Shown: one piece after another, positions 53,731-62,559 of the stretch
How positions within the stretch are numbered: position 1 is the stretch's first letter
How the letters are laid out: each line of letters starts with the position of its first letter
Notes under the pieces: generated by a model
The model's input: only the letters and a program-made list of their open reading frames with translations
Database searches by the model: none
What the model was told of the DNA's origin: nothing
Assembly (NCBI RefSeq): GCF_005869225.1
Contig: NZ_SWFP01000003.1
Location: 124,001-188,000, forward strand
Length of the DNA stretch: 64,000 nt
Direction of reading: 5' to 3'
Source of the DNA: Dyadobacter bucti
GTDB taxonomy: Bacteria > Bacteroidota > Bacteroidia > Cytophagales > Spirosomataceae
Position numbers and translations under genes: made by a program

Positions 53731-54459
53731 ATGCAAAGAAGGACGTTTTTACAGACTACTATCGTGTCAGCTTCCCTTGCTTTTCCTGCCGGTTTGGTGC
53801 AGGGAAAACAGGCGCGCACTGCTGAGGCACCGTTTATCATCAACGCCGGAATCGGAGGCAACAATACTGTTGATCTCCTGGGCAGGATCGATAAGGATTG
53901 TCTGGCGCACAAGCCTGATATGACGATTTTGATGATCGGGACAAATGATATGAACAGCAAGAAGTACATCCCGTTGCCAGAATATGAAAAGAATCTCAGA
54001 AAGATCATTGAGATGATTCTGGGTGTAAAAAGCGAGATTATGCTGATGACGATCCTGCCGGTACACGAGCCTTATCTGTATACCCGCCATGAAAAAGCGT
54101 TCTATGGATCGGATGGCCACAAGGCACGAAAAGTTAAGGTTAATGAGACAATCAAAAAGGCTGCTGACGATTACAAACTTCATTTTCTGGATATGCACCA
54201 CGTATTCGATAGCATAGGAAATGTCGGCGAAGAGAGTAGCAGTTTGATTCAGAATGCTTTAAATAGTCAGAAAACCGACGGCGTGCACCCTACTGCTGAT
54301 GGTTACCGCACCATGGCTGTTGCCATCTATGAAGCTTTGATCCGTACCAATGCGCCTTATCAGCGGCTGGTATGCTTTGGCGACAGCATTACAAACGGCG
54401 GGGGAGGCGTGGACGGCAACAGTTATCCGGGTTACCTCAAAAGATTGCTGGGCTACTGA
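53731..54459 (+). CDS. SGNH/GDSL hydrolase with circularly permuted motif order
   Basis: 242 residues with a Tat/Sec-like leader (MQRRTFLQTT..., cleavage near residue 25). Conserved SGNH blocks occur in an unusual order: block II NAGIGG (38-43), block III GTND (70-73, Asn72), block V DGVHP with Asp183 and His186, and only then block I FGDSIT with Ser219. After block I come 23 residues (YPGYLKRLLGY) that in normal members lead straight into block II. Joining the C-terminus to residue 35 recreates the standard order. All four catalytic residues are kept, so it may be an active esterase, such as a carbohydrate deacetylase. Confidence 0.82.
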   Translation: MQRRTFLQTTIVSASLAFPAGLVQGKQARTAEAPFIINAGIGGNNTVDLLGRIDKDCLAHKPDMTILMIGTNDMNSKKYIPLPEYEKNLRKIIEMILGVKSEIMLMTILPVHEPYLYTRHEKAFYGSDGHKARKVKVNETIKKAADDYKLHFLDMHHVFDSIGNVGEESSSLIQNALNSQKTDGVHPTADGYRTMAVAIYEALIRTNAPYQRLVCFGDSITNGGGGVDGNSYPGYLKRLLGY

Positions 54460-54523
54460 TCAAAAGCGCTGTGACAGCGACCATAATTTCGATATTCTAT
54501 TTTTCAACAATAAGTAAATACAT

Positions 54524-56197
54524 ATGTTCTTTAACAATTTATTGAAGCGGGTATTGCAAGGAGGTTTGTTGGCCATCCTGTTGCTTAACACCGGCTGCGG
54601 CGGCAAACAGGAGGAGAACGATGCTTCCTATGATGCCGACGTGATTGTTTACGGTGGTACTTCCGCTGCGGTCACTGCGGCCGTGCAGGTAGTGAAATCA
54701 GGAAAAACGGTGATCGTCGTTTCTCCCGACAAACATTTGGGCGGTCTTTCAGCGGGAGGTCTTGGATTTACAGATACCGGCGACAAATCGGTGATCGGCG
54801 GCCTTGCCCGGGAGTTTTATCATCGTGTATTTATGCACTACGATAAGCCGGAAGCGTGGCAGTGGCAAAAAAAGGAAGAATATGGAAACAAAGGCCAGGG
54901 TACCCCTGCTATGGATGGAGCTGACCGTACGATGTGGATATTTGAACCTCACGTGGCCGAACAGGTTTTCGAAGATTTTGTAAAAGAAAATAACCTGAAA
55001 ATTTACCGCGACGAGTGGCTCGACCGTGAAAATGGTGTTGAGAAAAAGGATGGTAAGATCACTTCTTTCAAAACCCTGAGCGGAAAGACTTTTACAGGTA
55101 AAATGTTCATAGATGCAACTTACGAGGGCGATCTGATGGCTGCCGCGGGCGTGAAATTCCACGTTGGACGTGAAGCAAACAGCGTTTATAATGAAGAATG
55201 GAACGGTCTTCAGCCGGAGGTTTTCCAGCATGGGCATTATTTCAAAAAGAATATCAGCCCGTATAAGATCGAAGGTGATTCCACGAGTGGTTTGCTGCCT
55301 TACATTTCCAGTGAAAAAATAGGTAAAAAAGGAGACGGTGATAACAAGATCCAGGCATATTGTTTCCGTATGTGCCTTTCAGCGAATCCGGACAACCGCA
55401 TTCCCTTTGCAAAGCCGGAAGGTTACGATTCCACCAAGTACGAATTGCTGGCGCGGGTTTATAAAGCAGGCTGGACAGAAACCTTTCAAAAATATGATCC
55501 GATCCCCAACAAAAAAACGGATACCAACAACCACGGCCCGTTCAGTACGGATTTTATCGGACAGAACTACGATTACCCGGAGGCTACATATGAAAGAAGA
55601 AAAGAAATTATCAAAGAGCATGAGCTGTACCAGAAAGGGCTGATGTATTTTCTTGCCAACGATTCGCGTGTTCCGGCTGATGTACGTACAGAAGTAAACA
55701 AGTGGGGCCTGCCAAAAGATGAGTTCAAGGACAACGGTGGTTGGCCTCACCAGATTTATGTGCGGGAAGCAAGACGTATGATCGGGCAGGCAGTGATGAC
55801 GGAAAATGAAACTTTGGGTAAAAAAGCAGTTTCCGAACCGGTTGGAATGGGATCTTACGCGTTGGACGCACATAATGCACAACGGTATGTGAAAGCTGAC
55901 GGATTTGTGCAAAATGAAGGTGATATCGGCGTTCACCCTAAAACACCTTACAGTATTTCATATTCGTCTATCATTCCTAAAAAAGAGGAATGTGAGAACC
56001 TGTTTGTACCCGTTTGTTTGTCCAGCACGCATATCGCGTATGGCTCTATCCGGATGGAACCGGTATTCATGATATTGGGGCAAAGCGCCGCGACAGCAGC
56101 AGTACAGGCCATTGAAAGAGGTGTTTCTGTTCAGGAAGTTGATTATGCCAAATTAAAGGAGCAGCTTCTCAAAGACAAGCAAAAGTTGGCATTGTAG
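54524..56197 (+). CDS. FAD-dependent oxidoreductase lipoprotein
   Basis: 557 residues with a lipoprotein signal (LLLNTGC, Cys25). A dinucleotide-binding start VIVYGGTSAAVTAAVQ, the HLGGLSAGGLGFTDTG loop and FIDATYEGDLMAAAG place it in the FAD_oxidored (PF12831) group often found in polysaccharide loci of Bacteroidota. It probably oxidises a sugar or a linked group in the periplasm. Exact substrate is unknown. It follows the SGNH gene after 64 bp and precedes an MFS gene. Confidence 0.85.
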   Translation: MFFNNLLKRVLQGGLLAILLLNTGCGGKQEENDASYDADVIVYGGTSAAVTAAVQVVKSGKTVIVVSPDKHLGGLSAGGLGFTDTGDKSVIGGLAREFYHRVFMHYDKPEAWQWQKKEEYGNKGQGTPAMDGADRTMWIFEPHVAEQVFEDFVKENNLKIYRDEWLDRENGVEKKDGKITSFKTLSGKTFTGKMFIDATYEGDLMAAAGVKFHVGREANSVYNEEWNGLQPEVFQHGHYFKKNISPYKIEGDSTSGLLPYISSEKIGKKGDGDNKIQAYCFRMCLSANPDNRIPFAKPEGYDSTKYELLARVYKAGWTETFQKYDPIPNKKTDTNNHGPFSTDFIGQNYDYPEATYERRKEIIKEHELYQKGLMYFLANDSRVPADVRTEVNKWGLPKDEFKDNGGWPHQIYVREARRMIGQAVMTENETLGKKAVSEPVGMGSYALDAHNAQRYVKADGFVQNEGDIGVHPKTPYSISYSSIIPKKEECENLFVPVCLSSTHIAYGSIRMEPVFMILGQSAATAAVQAIERGVSVQEVDYAKLKEQLLKDKQKLAL

Positions 56198-56334
56198 GGC
56201 TTTTTCGGAATTTTATTGGCCTTTAAGTGTGAATAACCATTTAGGTTTTCGAAAAATTTGAAGCAGGTAGCCGGGTAGAAGTCCGGCTATTTTGCATAAT
56301 ATTGCATTAATTCCGTTAAACTATCTAAACTCAA

Positions 56335-57576
56335 ATGACGACCCTTACTGCATCACGTTCAGACGCTTCACATCTTTTCAGTGCCCCGGTTATAGTTGCT
56401 GCCCTTGGTTATTTTGTTGACATTTACGACCTGCTTCTTTTTGGTATTGTGCGCCTGCCCAGTCTCGCGTCGCTCGGTCTGTCCGAAGCTGAAATTTCGC
56501 TCACCGGCGCCAGTATTTTAAACTGGCAAATGACCGGCTTGCTCCTCGGTGGGATCTTGTGGGGTGTTTTGGGGGATAAAAAAGGACGTTTATCTGTTCT
56601 GTTCGGTTCTATTATTACCTATTCTCTTGCGAACATCGCCTGCGGCTTTGTACAGGACGCCGATACTTATAAAATACTTCGTTTTATTGCCGGTGTCGGA
56701 CTTGCCGGGGAGTTGGGTGCAGGGATCACGCTGGTCTCGGAGATCCTGCCAAAGCACCTTCGCGCGATAGGTACTTCGCTGGTGGCAGGCATTGGTTTGC
56801 TAGGCGCAGTTGTAGCCTATTTCACGGTTGAGTTTTTCGACTGGCGATATGCTTATTTCATCGGTGGAGGACTTGGAATATCTCTTTTACTGCTGCGTAT
56901 CGGGGTTTTTGAATCAGGTATTTTTAAAGATCTCAAAAATCAGAAACATGTTGAGAAGGGAAATTTCTTCTCTCTGTTTAATAATAGAGACAGGCTGTCG
57001 CGCTATCTCAAATGTATCGGAATTGGTCTGCCTACGTGGTTTGTGATCGGTATCCTTGCCACTTTCAGCAATGAATTCGGTAAAGCCTTGGGTATTGCCG
57101 AAGCTATCAAGCCCGGGCTTTCGATCATGTGGTGTTATGTGGGACTTTCTATTGGTGACTTTTGCAGCGGGTTTTTGAGCCACTGGCTTGAATCGCGTAA
57201 AAAGGCTGTATTTTATCTGATGCTTTTCACGTTGTTATGCAGTTGTATTTATCTTTACGCGGGAATTAAGACTTCCGGACAGTTTTATTTTGTGGCCGGA
57301 TTACTCGGTTTCGGGATTGGGTATTGGGCAATGTTCGTGACAATAGGAGCGGAACAGTTCGGTACAAACCTGAGGGCCACTGCTGCCACGACGATACCGA
57401 ATATGGTGCGCGGGACGGTGGTGATGATGACCACTTTATTTGCCAGTTTTAAGGAATCTTTTTCCGTAATCAATTCAGGAGCGCTGGTTGGGGTAATATG
57501 CTTTTTGATAGGCATTTACTGTATTTTAACCGTCCCGGAAACACACAACAGGGATTTGGATTTCTTGGAAGAGTAG
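56335..57576 (+). CDS. Major facilitator superfamily transporter (sugar/metabolite-proton symporter)
   Basis: 413 residues with twelve membrane segments. The loop 2-3 motif GDKKGRLSVLFGS is the MFS signature (GxxxDRxGRR-like). The loop between helices 6 and 7 is long and charged (about 195-225). Similar transporters carry sugar acids, organic acids or sialic acid. Its place between two oxidoreductase genes suggests it imports their oxidised product across the inner membrane. That is inference from position. Confidence 0.85.
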   Translation: MTTLTASRSDASHLFSAPVIVAALGYFVDIYDLLLFGIVRLPSLASLGLSEAEISLTGASILNWQMTGLLLGGILWGVLGDKKGRLSVLFGSIITYSLANIACGFVQDADTYKILRFIAGVGLAGELGAGITLVSEILPKHLRAIGTSLVAGIGLLGAVVAYFTVEFFDWRYAYFIGGGLGISLLLLRIGVFESGIFKDLKNQKHVEKGNFFSLFNNRDRLSRYLKCIGIGLPTWFVIGILATFSNEFGKALGIAEAIKPGLSIMWCYVGLSIGDFCSGFLSHWLESRKKAVFYLMLFTLLCSCIYLYAGIKTSGQFYFVAGLLGFGIGYWAMFVTIGAEQFGTNLRATAATTIPNMVRGTVVMMTTLFASFKESFSVINSGALVGVICFLIGIYCILTVPETHNRDLDFLEE

Positions 57577-57590
57577 GAGAAGTAAGATCT

Positions 57591-57750
57591 GGTCATGTGT
57601 GGTCAAGTGTAGTCAGGTATTGTCAGGTGTGGTCATGAGAGGTTAATTGTAGTCAGGTATCGTTATTCGTAGTAATATATCGCACAATAAATGACTATCA
57701 ATGACCACGCATGACTAAAAATGACAATAAACGTAAACACATGACTAAAA
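57591..57750. repeat. 10-bp-period inverted repeat array
   Basis: Nine direct 10-bp units (57591-57680) have the consensus (A/G)GTCAnGTGT: examples GGTCATGTGT, GGTCAAGTGT, AGTCAGGTAT. After a 10-bp centre, six units (57691-57750) begin ATGAC, the reverse complement of the GTCAT core. The register is exact at 10 bp, one turn of DNA. The array fills the gap before the gluconate-dehydrogenase-like gene and stops 41 bp before its ATG. Confidence 0.8.
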
Positions 57751-57791
57751 ACCGGAATTTTTTATAACTGTAATTTAAAATTGTAGATAAG

Positions 57792-58310
57792 ATGGAAAGA
57801 CGCGTGGCGCTGAAAAGTATGGCCGTAGCCATGGGCGCAATGGCGGGTTTGCCTGCCTGGGCATCGGGATGGAACAAGAGTTCGCTAAAAGTCGGCATAC
57901 TGCTTTCAGCAGACCAGTCGGCGGTTCTGAAGGGAGTGGTTGAGGCAATTATCCCAAAAACAGATACGCCGGGAGCAGGTGAGCTTGGGGTTGGTGATTT
58001 TGTACAAAAAATGGTGAAAGACTGCTATGATAAAAAATCGCAGGATATACTGGCAAAAGGTCTTGAAACCCTGAATACACAAAGCATGAAGGATTTCAAT
58101 AAAGCTTTCACTGATATCAACCGGGCGCAGCAGACACAATTGCTAACTGCTATGGAAAAAAGCGGTGACGCGGATCAAAAGGCATTTTTTGGAACCGTTA
58201 AAAATCTGACAATTCAAGGATACATGTCCTCGGAATACGTGATGACCAATATTACGCATTACGAAATGATCCCGGCACGTTACCATGGTTGTGTTCCAGT
58301 TAAACAATAA
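57792..58310 (+). CDS. Gluconate 2-dehydrogenase subunit 3 family protein
   Basis: 172 residues with a Tat-like leader (MERRVALKSMAVAMGAMAG). The body matches small (subunit 3) partners of membrane-bound sugar dehydrogenases: IIPKTDTPGAGELGVGDFV and GYMSSEYVMTNITHYEMIPARYHGC. It is thought to help export and maturation of the FAD-bearing GMC subunit, which is encoded next. The pair resembles glucoside 3-dehydrogenase systems. The ATG at 57792 gives a complete leader. Confidence 0.85.
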   Translation: MERRVALKSMAVAMGAMAGLPAWASGWNKSSLKVGILLSADQSAVLKGVVEAIIPKTDTPGAGELGVGDFVQKMVKDCYDKKSQDILAKGLETLNTQSMKDFNKAFTDINRAQQTQLLTAMEKSGDADQKAFFGTVKNLTIQGYMSSEYVMTNITHYEMIPARYHGCVPVKQ

Positions 58311-58311
58311 T

Positions 58312-58401
58312 AGAGGGGAAAAGGAGAGTGGAGGAAGGGGAAGAAAGGGAATACATTTCCAATTAACAGCTAAGCCCTTTCCTCCTTTCTCCCTTTCTTC
58401 C
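58312..58401. repeat. Paired polypurine/polypyrimidine intergenic element, copy 2
   Basis: A purine arm (58312-58351, containing GGGAAGAAAGGG) and a pyrimidine arm (58375-58401, containing CCCTTTCCTCCTT) flank a 23-bp spacer. Both core words are identical to those of the copy at 2313-2450. As there, the element ends shortly before an ATG (58414). Confidence 0.6.
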
Positions 58402-58413
58402 GATTAAAAAAAT

Positions 58414-60126
58414 ATGGCTAATTTCAATATTGATAGTAAGAAGGCCCGTACCTATGATGCCATTGTTATTGGCTCAGGTATAAGCGGGGGGTGGTCAGCG
58501 AAAGAACTGACAGAAAAAGGGTTGAAGACGCTGGTACTTGAACGTGGCCGGGACGTGCAGCATATTAAGGATTATCCAACCACGAACATGATGCCGTGGG
58601 AATTTGAGCATCGTGAGCGTTTGCCGAGGGAGGTTGTTGAAGCCAATCCGATCGCGAGCAGATGTTACAACTTTAAAGAATCTTCCGCTCATTTTTTTGC
58701 AAAAGACAATGAGCATCCCTATGTACAGGAAAAGCCTTTTGATTGGATAAGAGGCTACCAGGTTGGAGGAAAGTCCCTGCTTTGGGCCAGACAAACCCAG
58801 CGGTGGAGCAAATATGATTTTGAAGGCCCTGCGAGAGACAAATTTGCTGTGGAATGGCCGATCGGATACGATGACATTGCTCCGTGGTACAGTTACGTGG
58901 AGAAATTTGCCGGTATCACCGGAAACAAGGATGGCCTCGATACTTTGCCGGATGGCGAATTTCTGGCTCCGCACGATCTGAACTGCGTGGAGAAGTATTT
59001 TAAAGAGCAGGTTTCAAAGCAATTCAAGGACCGGCATATCATTATAGGCCGGGCTGCACATATCACGGATCCACAGCAGATACATCTCGATCAGGGACGT
59101 GCAAAATGCCAGCATCGTGTCATGTGCGAGCGGGGATGTCCGTTCGGGGGGTATTTCAGCAGTAACTCGTCCACGATTCCCTGGGCGATGAAAACCGGCA
59201 ATATGACGCTGCGGCCGCACTCAGTTGTTCATTCTATTATTTATGATGATAAGAAGAAAAAGGCGAGCGGAGTACGCGTAATTGATGCGACTACCAAGCA
59301 AATGATAGAGTTTTACGCGGATATTATTTTTGTAAATGCTGCTGCATTGAACTCAAATCTGATTCTGCTGAACTCTATTTCATCACGATTCCCTGATGGA
59401 CTTGGAAATGACAGCGGTGTTCTTGGTAAATATGTTGCATTTCATAATTACCGGGCCAGCGTATCCGGTGAATACGAAGGGTTCCTGGATTCAACTACGG
59501 ACGGAAAGCGCCCGAATAGCGGATATATTCCAAGGTTCAGAAATGTATATAAGCAGGAAACGGATTTTCTGAGAGGATACGCAGCTGGTTTCGGGGCTAA
59601 CCGCATGACTTATTCAGACAGGAATGGTATCGGCGAGTCATTGAAGGCCGGTTTGCTGGAAACCAAGTATGGCAACTGGAGTGTGGGTTCCCACATGATG
59701 GGAGAAACGATCCCTAAGGAAAGCAATTACGTTGCGCTTGACAAGAATCTGAAGGACCCTTTCGGCATGTCTCAGCTCAAAATTTCGGTGGGTTATGACG
59801 ATAATGACGAGAAAATGATCAAGGATTACGTTGAGCAGATCAGTGAGATGTTTACCAGTGCCGGGTTCAAAAATGTAAAAGCACATGATGGTAACAGAAA
59901 TCCGGGTAATGACATTCATGAAATGGGCGGTGTTCGTATGGGAAAAGATCCGAAAACATCTTTGCTCAACGAATGGAACCAGTTGCATGCCTGTAAAAAC
60001 GTATTCGTGACCGATGGAGCGTGTATGACCTCAACTTCGACACAGAACCCGTCTCTGACTTATATGGCGCTTTCAGCGCGTGCAGCGGATTATGCCGTAA
60101 AACAATTGAAGGCAAAGAATCTGTAA
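58414..60126 (+). CDS. GMC family FAD oxidoreductase (sugar dehydrogenase large subunit)
   Basis: 570 residues. FAD loop GSGISGG at 21-27, the QVGGKSLLWARQTQRWS substrate/FAD segment, and the active-site pair His502 (DIHEMGG) and Asn545 (STQNPSLTYMALS). A Cys-rich segment (Cys232, 238, 242) may bind a cofactor or form disulfides. With the subunit 3 gene upstream it matches gluconate/fructose dehydrogenase and glucoside 3-dehydrogenase large subunits, which oxidise sugars in the periplasm and pass electrons to a cytochrome. No cytochrome gene is in the window. It has no signal, so it probably travels with its Tat partner. Confidence 0.87.
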   Translation: MANFNIDSKKARTYDAIVIGSGISGGWSAKELTEKGLKTLVLERGRDVQHIKDYPTTNMMPWEFEHRERLPREVVEANPIASRCYNFKESSAHFFAKDNEHPYVQEKPFDWIRGYQVGGKSLLWARQTQRWSKYDFEGPARDKFAVEWPIGYDDIAPWYSYVEKFAGITGNKDGLDTLPDGEFLAPHDLNCVEKYFKEQVSKQFKDRHIIIGRAAHITDPQQIHLDQGRAKCQHRVMCERGCPFGGYFSSNSSTIPWAMKTGNMTLRPHSVVHSIIYDDKKKKASGVRVIDATTKQMIEFYADIIFVNAAALNSNLILLNSISSRFPDGLGNDSGVLGKYVAFHNYRASVSGEYEGFLDSTTDGKRPNSGYIPRFRNVYKQETDFLRGYAAGFGANRMTYSDRNGIGESLKAGLLETKYGNWSVGSHMMGETIPKESNYVALDKNLKDPFGMSQLKISVGYDDNDEKMIKDYVEQISEMFTSAGFKNVKAHDGNRNPGNDIHEMGGVRMGKDPKTSLLNEWNQLHACKNVFVTDGACMTSTSTQNPSLTYMALSARAADYAVKQLKAKNL

Positions 60127-60145
60127 ATAAAATCAATGTATATTG

Positions 60146-60180
60146 AACAGCCGCCATCCATCGGGATGACGGCTGTTTTT
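60146..60180 (+). terminator. Terminator after the GMC oxidoreductase
   Basis: AACAGCCG pairs with CGGCTGTT, with further pairing of CATC/GATG inside, followed by TTT. It ends the dehydrogenase operon. Confidence 0.8.
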
Positions 60181-60286
60181 GTTCCAATTCATGTCACCCG
60201 ATTAAATAAAATGCATTTTTTATTTCAATAGATGGGTGGATTAAATACAAAAACGGCATTCAATATTTATATAACTCATAAACTCA

Positions 60287-60967
60287 ATGCACAATCCTTT
60301 ACTTAACGAAGAACCTCAGAAAGGAAGCCCGTTCCCGGCGCCTTCCCAGCAGGAAAAGCCTCGGTCCGTAAAGGTGGATTCTGCACAGTTTCTGAAGTCC
60401 GTTTTTGAGCAAAACCCGGCAAAAGGGCTTGAACTGCTGTTTAGAAGATTTTACAATCCGTTATGCAGCCACGCGGTACGGTTTGTATACTCCCGGCAAA
60501 TTGCGGAAGACCTTGTAAGTGAAGTTTTTTTTCAGTTTTACCGGACCAGGGCTTATGAAAACATAACAACTTCCTATAACAGTTATCTTTTCAGGTCAGT
60601 GAGAAATGAATGTTATACGTACATGCGCAGAGAGTTTGGTAAAAGCGACAGTTTGGAAACGCATGTGGAAAGTACTTATTCAACCTGCCATCAGCAGCCG
60701 GACGCTGAAATTCACTACAATAATCTCTTTCTGAAAGTAAACGAAGTCATATCCGGACTTCCTGTGCAATGCCAGAAAGTGTTCCTGCTCAGCCGTTTTG
60801 AAAATAAAAAATACAACGAAATAGCTGAGGAGCTGCATATTTCGCCCAAAACTGTTGAAGTCCACATCTCCAGAGCATTGAAGCATCTGAGACATGCTTT
60901 GAAGGGAGAATGGATGATATCATTTGGCCTTACGATCCACGTTGTACTGGAATCTGGTTTCAGCTGA
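60287..60967 (+). CDS. Orphan ECF sigma factor
   Basis: 226 residues with a 40-residue N-terminal extension rich in Pro and Ser. Region 2 (LLFRRFYNPLCSHAVRFV, EDLVSEVFFQFY) and region 4 (LPVQCQKVFLLSRFENKKYNEIAEELHISPKTVEVHISRAL) match Bacteroidota sigma-70 factors. No FecR or SusC gene follows; the next gene is convergent. Its regulator, if any, must lie elsewhere. It could still serve the GMC operon upstream. Confidence 0.88.
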   Translation: MHNPLLNEEPQKGSPFPAPSQQEKPRSVKVDSAQFLKSVFEQNPAKGLELLFRRFYNPLCSHAVRFVYSRQIAEDLVSEVFFQFYRTRAYENITTSYNSYLFRSVRNECYTYMRREFGKSDSLETHVESTYSTCHQQPDAEIHYNNLFLKVNEVISGLPVQCQKVFLLSRFENKKYNEIAEELHISPKTVEVHISRALKHLRHALKGEWMISFGLTIHVVLESGFS

Positions 60968-60976
60968 TATGACGAA

Positions 60977-61015
60977 AACGGGCAGCAAATTCGAAAATTT
61001 GCCGCCCGTTCTTTT
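60977..61015. terminator. Bidirectional terminator between sigma factor and xylA
   Basis: AACGGGC-x-GCAAATT pairs with AATTTGC-x-GCCCGTT around CGAA, followed by CTTTTT and preceded by GAAAA. It serves the two converging genes. Confidence 0.85.
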
Positions 61016-61032
61016 TATTGAAAACCCCCAAA

Positions 61033-62361
61033 TCAGATAAATCTGTTGATCAGGTTTTCAAGATATTCCTGTTTGCCGGATAGAATTGCTGGTTCGCCTT
61101 TGGTAGCTGCAAGTTCGAAAAGATCTTCCAGCTTCAATTTTCCACCTTCGAAATCCAACCCTTTTCCAGAATCGAAACTTGCGTAGCGGTCGGTGCGGAT
61201 CTTATTATACTCTCCGTTCTGGATAATTTTGTCAGCTACTATCAGTGCTCTTGCTACTGTATCCATACCTCCGATGTGCGCATGGAATACGTCTTCCACA
61301 TCTGTTGAATTGCGACGGCGTTTTGCATCAAAATTAATTCCGCCACCTTTCAGTCCACCTGCCTGAAGGATCACCAGCAATGCTTTGGTACATTCAGCGA
61401 TGTCTGTCGGGAACTGATCGGTATCCCAGCCATTCTGGTAGTCGCCACGGTTGGCGTCAATAGAGCCCAGAATACCAGCATCAGCCGCTACCTGTAACTC
61501 GTGCTCAAAAGTATGGCCTGCCAAAGTAGCGTGGTTCACTTCCAGGTTTAATGCAAAATCATCCAGCAGATCATGCTGACGGAGGAAACCGATACAAGTT
61601 GCAGCGTCATAATCGTATTGATGTTTGGTTGGCTCGCATGGTTTTGGTTCAATAAAAAACTTGCCTTTAAAGCCGTTCGCACGAGCATAAGCAACAGACA
61701 TTTTCAGGATTTGCGCGAAATGTTCCTGTTCGCGTTTCATATCTGTATTCAGCAAGGTCATATAACCCTCACGTCCTCCCCAGAATACATAATTTTCACC
61801 TCCAAGGGCAATCGTAGCATCCAGGGCCATTTTTATTTGCGCGCCCGCATGTGATACTACATCGAAGTCGGGATTGGTGGAAGCACCGTTCATGTAACGA
61901 TGGTGCCCAAAAAGGTTGGCAGTTCCCCACAACAGCTTAACACCCGATTCTTTTTGCTTTTGTGCAAGATACTCGGTCAGGGTCTGGATCCTTTTTTCAT
62001 TGGTACGCACGTCATCAGCGTAGTCAACGACATCAACATCATGGAAGCAGTAGTATGGAACTCCCAATTTTGTAATCAGCTCAAAAGCAGCATCTGCTTT
62101 ATCTTTTGCCCTGTCAACGGCATCCGACTTCTGGTCCCACGGATAAAACAGGGTAGGTCCCCCAAAAGGATCCAGGCCTGATCCGCAGAATGTATGCCAG
62201 TATGCAATGGCAAAGCGAAGGTGGTCTTTCATAGTCTTGCCACCAACAATACGGTTTTCATCATACCAGCGATAAGCCAGCGGGTTGTCGGACTCGGGGC
62301 CTTCATATCCAATTTTCCCGATGCCTTTAAAATACTCCTGTTCTCCGAGTAAAATGCTCAT
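61033..62361 (-). CDS. xylA: Xylose isomerase
   Basis: 442 residues, the class II length. The catalytic His107 lies in YYCFHDVD. The metal and substrate motif is [15 protein letters not shown], and the C-terminal [13 protein letters not shown] is also present. It converts D-xylose to D-xylulose (and glucose to fructose) in the cytoplasm with two divalent metals. No xylulokinase is next to it here. Its presence after the two loci agrees with a xylose-bearing glycan as one target, though this is circumstantial. Confidence 0.95.
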   Translation of the reverse strand: MSILLGEQEYFKGIGKIGYEGPESDNPLAYRWYDENRIVGGKTMKDHLRFAIAYWHTFCGSGLDPFGGPTLFYPWDQKSDAVDRAKDKADAAFELITKLGVPYYCFHDVDVVDYADDVRTNEKRIQTLTEYLAQKQKESGVKLLWGTANLFGHHRYMNGASTNPDFDVVSHAGAQIKMALDATIALGGENYVFWGGREGYMTLLNTDMKREQEHFAQILKMSVAYARANGFKGKFFIEPKPCEPTKHQYDYDAATCIGFLRQHDLLDDFALNLEVNHATLAGHTFEHELQVAADAGILGSIDANRGDYQNGWDTDQFPTDIAECTKALLVILQAGGLKGGGINFDAKRRRNSTDVEDVFHAHIGGMDTVARALIVADKIIQNGEYNKIRTDRYASFDSGKGLDFEGGKLKLEDLFELAATKGEPAILSGKQEYLENLINRFI

Positions 62362-62506
62362 TGTGTTTTAGTTAATCGTTTTTGTAATGGATGGAAAGGG
62401 ACATTGCTTATGCAGCCTTTTCTTCCTTTTAGGTTATTAAGTGTACAATTGACAATTTATACTGCAATACTATCACTTTTTTTTGAAAAATTTGCAGTCT
62501 AAACAA

Positions 62507-62539
62507 AAAGAGGAGCAGAATTAATTTCTGCTCCTCTTT
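62507..62539 (-). terminator. Terminator after the prolyl isomerase gene
   Basis: AAAGAGGAGCAGAA pairs perfectly (14 bp) with TTCTGCTCCTCTTT around TTAAT. On the minus strand the following bases are T-rich (TTGTTT). It closes the gene ending at 62560. Confidence 0.85.
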
Positions 62540-62559
62540 GTAAGATTTTTTTATTTTGC

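Noticed and set aside
53700-54523. Permuted SGNH gene as a frameshifted tandem pair
   Set aside because: No further SGNH blocks occur in any frame before 53731 or after 54459, and the frame is continuous.
57591-57750. CRISPR-like array
   Set aside because: Units are 10 bp without spacers and no cas genes are nearby.
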